Shown: positions 6,303 to 11,969 of the stretch, piece by piece
Layout: each line of letters opens with the position of its first letter
Numbering within the stretch: the stretch's first letter is position 1
Source: Deltaproteobacteria bacterium
Lineage (GTDB): Bacteria; Desulfobacterota; Desulfobacteria; Desulfobacterales; JAUVKB01
Assembly: GCA_030596405.1 (NCBI GenBank)
Contig: JAUVKB010000029.1
Location: 1-15,052 of the forward strand
Length of the DNA: 15,052 nt
Reading direction: 5' to 3'
Notes under the pieces: model-generated
Databases searched by the model: none
Told to the model about the DNA's origin: nothing
What the model saw: the letters and a program-made list of their open reading frames with translations, nothing else
Position numbers and translations under genes: made by a program

Positions 6303-8327
6303 TTATTTTAAGACAGGTTGCAACACTATCGCCGTACGGGTGGGAATATAAAGGCTGAGTAAATGACGCTTTTCATTTCTTGAATCGTCTGCAAGAGTCA
6401 AATGATATTGATTCGGAAGGAGCCGGCCGTGCCCCCCATATTCAAGAGCATCGCTGTCTAGAATCATCTTGTATTTTCCAGCCGGAGCTTCCAGCCTGTA
6501 GTCCAAGTGAGAAATAGTCGGATGAAAGTTGAACACGAATATAAGACCGGCCCGTTCAAAAACAATTACCTTGTCCGCAGAGTGTTCAAACATTAACCGT
6601 GGCCAGGACGATTCCAACAGGTGAAAATTTTTGGCCAAAGCGATCATACTGTGATCAAATTGCAACAGAAAATGATACATAAGATTTGTATCGTCCGCAA
6701 GATGCCATTGGCGACGTGAGTGCTTGTATGACCAAGCGTTCCCTTCGCGCGGGAAGTCGATCCATTCAGGATGCCCGAATTCATTTCCCATAAAATTAAG
6801 ATAACCGTTACCAGCGGTTGCCATCGTGATCAAGCGGATAAGTTTATGTAAGGCTATTCCCCTGTCAACTCCAATATTTTGATCCTGAATATGCATATTA
6901 TAGTACATATTTGACCCGATAAGTCTGAAAATAAGGGTCTGATCGCCCACCAGAGCCTGATCGTGAGATTCAGCGTAACTCAATGTCTTTTCGGTGTATC
7001 TGCGGTTTGTCAGTTCAAACCATAAATGGCCCATGTTCCAGTCTTCGTCACGGATATCTTTAGTAAGCCTTATCCAGTAATCCGGAATTCCCATGGCAAA
7101 CCGGTAATCAAATCCTGTTCCACCTTCGGATACGGGAAGAGCCAGCCCCGGCATCCCGCTGATATCCTCTGCAATTGTGAGGGCGTCAGGACGTATATCA
7201 TGTATAACCATATTGGCAAGCGCAAGATAAGTTGTTGCATTTTCGTCCACGCTGTTGCCGAAATAGTCGTCATAGGATGTAAATGCCTTGCCAAGGCCAT
7301 GGTGAAGATAGAGCATGCTGGTAATACCGTCGAAACGGAAGCCGTCAAAATGATATTCATCAAGCCAGAATCGGCAGTTGGAGAGAAGAAAATGAAGAAC
7401 CTGGTGCTTCCCGTAATCAAAGCACCGGGAATCCCAGGCATCGTGGAACCCGCGTGATTCATCATGAAAGTATTGATATAAAGTGCCGTCGAAACGGCTA
7501 ATCCCTTCCACTTCATTACAAACGGCATGAGAATGGACGATGTCCATGATCACGTTTATGCCTGAATCATGAGCCGTATCAATCAGATCCTTTAAATCTT
7601 CCGGTGTGCCGAACCGGGAAGACGCGGCAAAAAAGCTGGATACATGATAACCAAAGGAACCGTAATAGGGGTGCTCCTGGATTGCCATTAACTGGATCGT
7701 ATTATAACCCGCCGATATAATCCTGGGGAGGATGCGTGTTGTAAACTCCCTGTAAGAACCGATTTTTTCCTCTTCCTGGGCCATGCCGACGTGGACTTCA
7801 TAAATGAACAGGGAATCCGATGAGCAGCGAAAGTCAGGATGCTTCCATCGATAAGGAGAAGACGGATGCCACGCCTGGGCATTAAAAATTAATGTCACAG
7901 GGTCCTGAACCACGCGTCTGGCATATGCCGGAATACGATCACCTTCTCCCCCGTGCCAGTAGATGCGAAGTCGATATAAATCTCCATGTTCCAATGTCGC
8001 CGCCGGCAAACGGATTTCCCATACGCCATCTTCATCAATCCGTTCTAAAGAAAACGCTTTTTTCTCCAGCCAGTCGGTCATATTTCCGATCAGATAAATT
8101 TTATCGGCATTGGGCGCCCATTCCCGAAAAATCCACTCATTGTCCCGAAAATGCAAACCAAAGTATTCATGACCCGAGGCAAAATCGGCAAGACTCATTT
8201 CCCCACAGGTAAGCTCTATTTCCTTTTCCCGGATTTTATTTATCCGATGCTGAAGAATTTTTTCATAGGGCCGCAAAAATGGGTCGCTGTCCAAAATAGA
8301 CTGTAAAGCTTTTTGACTGTTCATCAT
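6303..8327 (-). CDS. glgB: 1,4-alpha-glucan branching enzyme, eukaryotic (GH13_8-like) type
   Basis: The enzyme cuts alpha-1,4-glucan chains and reattaches them through alpha-1,6 bonds, creating glycogen branches. An N-terminal CBM48-like domain (roughly residues 50-150, EYFGLHFRDNEWIFREWAP) precedes the GH13 barrel. Visible catalytic residues are the nucleophile D333 in FRFDGITSML, the acid/base E387 in TIAEDISGMP, and D456 in AESHDQALVGD; VHSH is at 264-267. Segments such as YNTIQLMAIQEHPYYGSFGY, FFAASSRFGTPEDL and NFMGNEFGHPEWIDFPREGN match animal/plant/yeast branching enzymes more closely than E. coli GlgB, as does the opening DPFLRPYEK. At 674 aa it is close to the roughly 700-aa eukaryotic enzyme. 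It starts 20 bp after the glgA stop, so translation is probably coupled. No clear ribosome-binding site is seen; MM at the start leaves a one-codon ambiguity. Confidence 0.95.
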   Translation of the reverse strand: MMNSQKALQSILDSDPFLRPYEKILQHRINKIREKEIELTCGEMSLADFASGHEYFGLHFRDNEWIFREWAPNADKIYLIGNMTDWLEKKAFSLERIDEDGVWEIRLPAATLEHGDLYRLRIYWHGGEGDRIPAYARRVVQDPVTLIFNAQAWHPSSPYRWKHPDFRCSSDSLFIYEVHVGMAQEEEKIGSYREFTTRILPRIISAGYNTIQLMAIQEHPYYGSFGYHVSSFFAASSRFGTPEDLKDLIDTAHDSGINVIMDIVHSHAVCNEVEGISRFDGTLYQYFHDESRGFHDAWDSRCFDYGKHQVLHFLLSNCRFWLDEYHFDGFRFDGITSMLYLHHGLGKAFTSYDDYFGNSVDENATTYLALANMVIHDIRPDALTIAEDISGMPGLALPVSEGGTGFDYRFAMGIPDYWIRLTKDIRDEDWNMGHLWFELTNRRYTEKTLSYAESHDQALVGDQTLIFRLIGSNMYYNMHIQDQNIGVDRGIALHKLIRLITMATAGNGYLNFMGNEFGHPEWIDFPREGNAWSYKHSRRQWHLADDTNLMYHFLLQFDHSMIALAKNFHLLESSWPRLMFEHSADKVIVFERAGLIFVFNFHPTISHLDYRLEAPAGKYKMILDSDALEYGGHGRLLPNQYHLTLADDSRNEKRHLLSLYIPTRTAIVLQPVLK

Positions 8328-8347
8328 AAAATACGCTTGATTTTCAA

Positions 8348-9862
8348 TTATGGCCTGATCAGGGGACGCCGCAATATTTTTTCATAAGTATCGACATATT
8401 GACGCGCCGTTGCCATGTGATTGAACGCAGTAGCGCTCTGTTTCATAACCCGCTTGATCTGTTGCTGTTTTGTTTTTTCCGGATGATTATAAAACCGTAA
8501 TGCCTGTTTGACGGCCGTAAGCAGATTTTCGGCGTCAAATGCCTGAAAAAGAAAACCGTTGCCGGTATTATTTTGAATATCCATATTAATGACCGTGTCG
8601 TGAATCCCGCCGGTATCACGGGCAACCGGAAGTGATCCGTAAATAGGGCCTATCATCTGCGGAAGGCCGCACGGTTCAAAACGTGAGGGCATCAATATGA
8701 AATCTGATGCTCCATAGGCCAGACGTGATAAACGCTCGTTAAAGTTGCATACCGCCACACGACTTTCCAGGTGATGAAACTTGACAATATTTTTGAAATT
8801 TATTTCATAATCGCCATTGGATACAATAACAATTTCCAGATGCTGTTCCCAATTGCTTAAAACAATCTCATAAAGGATTTCCGCAAGCAGATGACATCCT
8901 TTCTGGATGGTGTCGAGACGGGAAGGCCAGAAAAAAAGAGGGGCCCTGTCGTCTTCAACAAGTCCCAAAGTTTTTTGAAGAAAACGTTTGTTTTCCCGTT
9001 TTCCTGCAACATGATCCTTTGGACCGTAAGTACGGATCAAATCTTTATCAGCCCCAGGATCAAAAGAAGGATCAGGTGAATTCATGATGCCGACGGCACA
9101 TCCGGCGTTCCATTTGTTTGTCACCTCCTGCTTAAAATTGCATTCGACAAACTCGTGCCGGCCTTTAATCACCTCGGTTAAAAATGTCGGGCTGACCGTA
9201 TTTACAAAGTCGGCGGCAAAAACTCCGCTGGTAAGCAAATCAACGGGATTGGATTCGCGTGCTTTTTTGTAATCAGGGGCCATGTTCTCATAATAAAGAT
9301 ATTGCCAGAAAGATGAGACGTCGATTCCCATTTCCTCAATTTGGGACAGAAAAAACTTTGTAGTATAGATGTTATGGATCGTGAAAAGAGAGGGGATGTG
9401 GAGTTTTTTTGCTGCGGCTGGAATCAAACCGGTCATCCAGTCGTTGCAATGGATAAAATCCGGCTTTACCTGTGGAATGATCTTGTTGATTATTTCCCGC
9501 TGAAACGCAATGGCAATTTCTGAGTTTTCCTCACTGTAGCTGGAATAAACATAATTTATATTAAAAAAGGCCTCGTCTTCTGCCAGGTGGATCCTTTCAA
9601 GCGGCATTTTTTTTTTGATACTTCTTAATTTTTTACCCAATATGTAGGCTAACTGGCCTCCGAAAATTTGGCGGTAATTCGGAATAGCAACATGAACATC
9701 GACTCCAAGTTCAAACAGAGCGCTGACAAGTGTGGCTGAAACATCGGCAAGCCCTCCGGCCTTGGCGGAGAGATAGTTGGCAATGTATCCCATGCCGTCC
9801 GGCAGATATGTAATTTCCGGCGTTACAATAAGGATTTTGGGGTTGTTCCGAGAAGCTTTCAA
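8348..9862 (-). CDS. glgA: Glycogen synthase (GT5 family)
   Basis: This glycosyltransferase adds glucose from a nucleotide sugar (normally ADP-glucose) to the non-reducing end of alpha-1,4-glucan. The two Rossmann halves of a GT-B fold are recognisable. KAGGLADV, the donor-loop motif, is at residues 34-41. HCNDW is near 138 and TIHNIY near 161. The C-terminal half has RLDTIQKG, then PSRFEPCGLPQM with the conserved glutamate E396, and DTGGIHDTV. About ten extra residues lie between TPE and KAGGL compared with the usual spacing, and the usual NGID segment is replaced by GIMNSPDPSFDPG, so this is a divergent GT5 branch. The start is a TTG at 9862 preceded by GGGA; an in-frame stop only 18 bases upstream rules out a longer protein. 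It is followed closely by glgB. Confidence 0.93.
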   Translation of the reverse strand: MKASRNNPKILIVTPEITYLPDGMGYIANYLSAKAGGLADVSATLVSALFELGVDVHVAIPNYRQIFGGQLAYILGKKLRSIKKKMPLERIHLAEDEAFFNINYVYSSYSEENSEIAIAFQREIINKIIPQVKPDFIHCNDWMTGLIPAAAKKLHIPSLFTIHNIYTTKFFLSQIEEMGIDVSSFWQYLYYENMAPDYKKARESNPVDLLTSGVFAADFVNTVSPTFLTEVIKGRHEFVECNFKQEVTNKWNAGCAVGIMNSPDPSFDPGADKDLIRTYGPKDHVAGKRENKRFLQKTLGLVEDDRAPLFFWPSRLDTIQKGCHLLAEILYEIVLSNWEQHLEIVIVSNGDYEINFKNIVKFHHLESRVAVCNFNERLSRLAYGASDFILMPSRFEPCGLPQMIGPIYGSLPVARDTGGIHDTVINMDIQNNTGNGFLFQAFDAENLLTAVKQALRFYNHPEKTKQQQIKRVMKQSATAFNHMATARQYVDTYEKILRRPLIRP

Positions 9863-9873
9863 TATTAATTCCC

Positions 9874-10134
9874 AAGTATTTTATGCACAAATGATCGATT
9901 TATAATTTTTAACTGTCAGTGTCCAAACCCTCAGCAGTTCACTTGCCCCCCATGCCTGGGCGTCACAGCCACGAGGTTTGTGGGGAAAATCGCCGTCCAA
10001 AATTTCCGGCACGCGTGACCCGCGCACCCCTGGTTGATCAGCCTGAAACTGCTTGCAAGCCATGCCAGGGCGGTTTCCATGCCGTTGCTGCCGCAAGTCT
10101 TGACCCATGCCTCGCAATAACCGGAAAAGATCCA
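9874..10134. repeat. Direct repeat copy A (displaced 3' end of the debranching enzyme gene)
   Basis: By hand alignment this segment matches 11711-11969 over about 260 bp with eight single-base differences, all transitions, and three small indels (a 2-base GC insertion near 10014, and a missing T and an extra G near 10121-10129). That is about 96% identity. The match starts at AAGTATTTTATGCACAAATG, just outside the stop codon, so the duplication includes a little non-coding sequence. Confidence 0.92.
9881..10134 (-). pseudogene. Truncated C-terminal remnant of the GH133 debranching enzyme gene
   Basis: On the minus strand the last 43 or so codons read in frame, giving VPEILDGDFPHKPRGCDAQA and then a tail ending NYKSIICA. 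These are nearly identical to the end of the intact gene at 11718. The GC insertion near 10014 shifts the frame, so the upstream homologous bases no longer encode the enzyme, and homology stops at about 10134. The fragment retains the original stop, 18 bp before the glgA start. This suggests the intact gene once abutted glgA directly. A small open frame with an ATG at 10117 exists, but it is a by-product of the shifted frame. Confidence 0.85.
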
Positions 10135-10143
10135 GGTAGATTA

Positions 10144-10204
10144 AGGTGTCAAATCTTGAATAGTGATTAGTGGCACACTATTCAAGATTTGACACCTATT
10201 TTGC
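10144..10204. repeat. Palindromic element, copy 1
   Basis: Perfect 22-bp inverted arms (10144-10165 and 10176-10197), starting AGGTGTCAAATCTTGAATAG, enclose the loop ATTAGTGGCA and are followed by ATTTTG. A second copy lies at 10975-11040. The form resembles REP-type or miniature mobile palindromes. It lies between vapC and the pseudogene. Confidence 0.92.
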
Positions 10205-10213
10205 CTTTTGCCC

Positions 10214-10597
10214 CTACTTTTTGTAAGCAGGCGTTAGACCCTTTATCATTGGATAATGCTTAATATTTAGAGTCTTCAACTCTGTGTCCTCAGCCTCAGA
10301 TGTAGCGGCTATTATTGCATCTGCAAGCCCAACGCCATGAGATTTTCCATAATCGCGCTTGTAGAATCCTCCAGCCTTTGCAATTTCAGCAGTTACAGGT
10401 ACAACACGAAAAAGCGAAATGAAATTTTCCAATGAAATTTGTTCTGCCCCTTCTTTAACTCCAGCATATAATTCTGCAACACCGATGGATGAAAGAATAA
10501 TTCGTGATGAGTACCTGTTTACAAAACTCACCGCCTTATTGTAACCTCGAAAAAAATCAATTAAAACATCTGTGTCAAGGAGAAATGATTTCTCCAT
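10214..10597 (-). CDS. vapC: Type II toxin VapC, PIN-domain ribonuclease
   Basis: VapC toxins are metal-dependent PIN-domain RNases that cut tRNA or rRNA when freed from their antitoxin. The protein opens with LLDTDVLIDFFRG, giving the first acidic residues. AELYAG supplies the glutamate, and GLADAIIAATS supplies the next aspartate. TLNIKHYPMIKGL is the usual C-terminal strand, with asparagine near the last acidic position. The start chosen is MEKSFLLDTD at 10597, two bases after the vapB stop, with AGGA eight bases before the ATG. An in-frame ATG at 10615 would add six residues (MGQDLA) and overlap vapB by 16 bp, but it has no ribosome-binding site. At 127-133 aa the length is normal for the family. 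Confidence 0.92.
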   Translation of the reverse strand: MEKSFLLDTDVLIDFFRGYNKAVSFVNRYSSRIILSSIGVAELYAGVKEGAEQISLENFISLFRVVPVTAEIAKAGGFYKRDYGKSHGVGLADAIIAATSEAEDTELKTLNIKHYPMIKGLTPAYKK

Positions 10598-10599
10598 GG

Positions 10600-10833
10600 C
10601 TAAATCCTGTCCCATTCAGTACGAATTTTCTTGAAATCAGGAAGATCAGTACGATCCTTCCATATCCCGGCAGCCTCGCGTAATATTACCTCCCGCCGGC
10701 TGTTTCCCGCTTGATCAATGAGTCGATCAACAGCTTCTCGTATGAGTTCACTTTGTTTTTTTCCAAGAATTTTTGAAATAGTTGTTAATTCAGAACGCTG
10801 GCGCTCTGTTAGGTATATCTGTGTTCGTATCAT
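10600..10833 (-). CDS. vapB: Antitoxin VapB, ribbon-helix-helix type
   Basis: This is a 77-aa antitoxin. The N-terminus MIRTQIYLTERQRSELTTIS followed by KKQSELIREAVDRLID is a ribbon-helix-helix DNA-binding domain of the CopG/MetJ kind. The acidic, tryptophan-containing C-terminus (IWKDRTDLPDFKKIRTEWDRI in part) should bind and block VapC. GGAGG at 10840-10844 sits six bases before the ATG. The gene immediately precedes vapC, the standard antitoxin-toxin order. A palindrome over its promoter is the likely autoregulatory operator. Confidence 0.9.
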   Translation of the reverse strand: MIRTQIYLTERQRSELTTISKILGKKQSELIREAVDRLIDQAGNSRREVILREAAGIWKDRTDLPDFKKIRTEWDRI

Positions 10834-10845
10834 GCGGCACCTCCA

Positions 10846-10890
10846 ATGATGTATATGCCAGCATTATACATCATATTTATTCGTTGTAAA
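10846..10890 (-). promoter_or_regulatory. vapBC promoter and operator palindrome
   Basis: On the minus strand TTTACA (10885-10890) and TATAAT (10863-10868) are spaced 16 bp apart, a strong promoter. A perfect 10-bp inverted repeat, ATGATGTATA (10846-10855), nine bases, TATACATCAT (10865-10874), overlaps the -10. This fits binding of the VapB ribbon-helix-helix protein for autorepression. A further inverted repeat, AAAACG (10895-10900) with CGTTTT (10906-10911), lies just upstream of the -35. Confidence 0.75.
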
Positions 10891-10974
10891 GGCCAAAACG
10901 AATAGCGTTTTATCAATCGTCCCGCCGATAGAGAAGCCGTCCATTTGCAGACCACAAAAGAGTAATGGAGTAAT

Positions 10975-11040
10975 GGTGTCAAATCTTGAATAATGATTAG
11001 TGGCACCTTATTCACTATTCAAGATTTGACACCTATTTTG
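10975..11040. repeat. Palindromic element, copy 2
   Basis: Inverted arms of 18 bp (10975-10992 and 11016-11033) are the same as in copy 1, with the same ATTTTG trailer. Relative to copy 1 it has one base change in the left arm and a 7-base insertion, CTTATTC, which is an imperfect duplication of the neighbouring ACTATTC. The insertion permits an alternative inner hairpin (TGAATAA with TTATTCA). It lies between vapBC and higBA, so the two copies bracket vapBC. An 8-bp tandem repeat, AGTAATGG twice, abuts its left side (10961-10976). Confidence 0.92.
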
Positions 11041-11052
11041 TGCCCTCTAATG

Positions 11053-11343
11053 TTAAGCTGGTATTGCCAGAGGTTCTATCCCTGAAAGATCAACACGTTG
11101 TTTAGCTTGCCATAGGTCATAATTATCCTGCATAAGAAGCCAGCTTTCAGGGCTGCGGCCCAAACATTTAGATAGACGCAAAGCCATTCCCGGACTAATT
11201 GAACTTTGTCCTTTGATAAGCCGAGAAAAAGTTGAAGGCGAAACTTTGAGCCGTAAGGCAACACTTCTATGAGTCATTCCTATAGGTTCTAAATAGACGT
11301 CATTGATGAATTCCCCGGGATGGGGCGGGTTATACATAGTCAT
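11053..11343 (-). CDS. higA: Antitoxin HigA, XRE-family helix-turn-helix
   Basis: This is a 96-aa antidote protein of the HigA group. HPGEFINDVYLEPIGMTHRS opens it, and the helix-turn-helix follows in VALRLKVSPSTFSRLIKGQ, roughly residues 27-45. SWLLMQDNYDLWQAK is the usual C-terminal segment. It binds its own promoter and neutralises HigB. Its ATG overlaps the last base of the higB stop codon (TAATG), so translation is coupled. A second in-frame ATG two codons later is also possible. Confidence 0.93.
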   Translation of the reverse strand: MTMYNPPHPGEFINDVYLEPIGMTHRSVALRLKVSPSTFSRLIKGQSSISPGMALRLSKCLGRSPESWLLMQDNYDLWQAKQRVDLSGIEPLAIPA

Positions 11344-11609
11344 TAGTGATAATCCTCATAATCTACAATATAGGCATTACCATCTTTAAATTCAAAAACG
11401 ATACGCCAATTTTTATTTACATCAATCGCCCATAGTCCTTGACGATCACCTTTCAAACTGTGGAGCCGCCAACCTGGAGTATTCATATCTTCAATACAAG
11501 TAGCAGTATCAAGAGCAATAAGTCGAAGTCTTAATTTTTGTTTATGACCAGGCTGAATACCTGCCAAATTGCCAGTTTCAAAAAATTTTCGCACCAGGTA
11601 GACCAGCAA
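11343..11609 (-). CDS. higB: Type II toxin HigB (RelE-like mRNA interferase)
   Basis: HigB toxins cleave mRNA on the translating ribosome. The 88-aa product has KFFETGNLAGIQP, then WRLHSLKGDRQGLWAIDVN, NWRIVFEF and GNAYIVDYEDYH, all diagnostic of the HigB/Killer family. Toxin-before-antitoxin order is normal for this family. The start is inferred to be the TTG at 11609, with AAGGAG (11619-11624) nine bases upstream. The first eight residues (MLVYLVRK) do not resemble the usual MIxSFxxK opening, so the N-terminus may be altered or the true start may differ. The catalytic core looks complete. Confidence 0.9.
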   Translation of the reverse strand: MLVYLVRKFFETGNLAGIQPGHKQKLRLRLIALDTATCIEDMNTPGWRLHSLKGDRQGLWAIDVNKNWRIVFEFKDGNAYIVDYEDYH

Positions 11610-11645
11610 GTCTCGGTTCTCCTTTATTGACTTGAGTATTCTTTA

Positions 11646-11673
11646 ATTATATCGGATATAATCAAGATCGCAA
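11646..11673 (-). promoter_or_regulatory. higBA promoter with operator palindrome
   Basis: On the minus strand TTGCGA (11668-11673) is followed 16 bp later by TATAAT (11646-11651). The -10 lies within a perfect palindrome, ATTATAT CGG ATATAAT (11646-11662), a likely HigA operator. It lies 37 bp or more upstream of the higB start and just inside the right boundary of the inserted block. Confidence 0.65.
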
Positions 11674-11710
11674 TTCAAAATCCCGGCTGCTTTTTTCAAC
11701 ACCTTTTCTT

Positions 11711-11969
11711 AAGTATTTTATGCACAAATGATCGATTTATAATTTTTAGCTGTCAGCGCCCAAACCCTCAGCAGTTCACTTGCTCCCCATGCCTGGGCAT
11801 CACAGCCACGAGGTTTGTGAGGAAAATCGCCGTCCAAAATTTCCGGCACGTGACCCGCGCACCCCTGATTGATCAGCCTGAAACTGCTTGCAAGCCATGC
11901 CAGGGCGGTTTCCATGCCGTTGCTGCCGTAAGTCTTGACCCATGCCTCGCAATAACTCGGAAAAATCCA
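11711..11969. repeat. Direct repeat copy B (3' end of the intact debranching enzyme gene)
   Basis: This is the counterpart of 9874-10134. It covers the last 84 or so codons of the intact gene, the stop and seven bases beyond it. The reading frame is undisturbed here, so this copy is the functional one. Confidence 0.92.

Larger units (their letters stand above)
10135..11710. mobile_element. Putative inserted block carrying two toxin-antitoxin modules
   Basis: About 1.58 kb lies between the two direct-repeat copies and interrupts an otherwise compact glycogen operon. It holds higBA, vapBC and two palindromic elements. No integrase, transposase or recombinase gene is present, so the mechanism of arrival is unknown. 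Acquisition by recombination between flanking repeats, or as cargo of a lost element, would fit. The call rests on the duplicated flanks and on the unrelated cargo. Confidence 0.55.

Noticed and set aside
7070..7528. Open frames in other frames of glgB
   Set aside because: They overlap the catalytic barrel, whose own frame shows all GH13 motifs.
9863..9910. Dedicated glgA promoter in the AT-rich bases before its start
   Set aside because: Only isolated -10-like strings are seen, with no matching -35; the same bases occur in the other repeat copy after a stop codon.
9881..10117. A 78-aa gene starting at 10117 on the minus strand
   Set aside because: Its ATG lies in a frame created by an indel; the segment is a displaced fragment of the debranching enzyme gene, so it is listed as a pseudogene.
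10830..11015. 61-aa minus-strand open frame between the palindromic element and vapB
   Set aside because: It spans the vapBC promoter and operator and part of the palindrome; no ribosome-binding site or similarity is seen.
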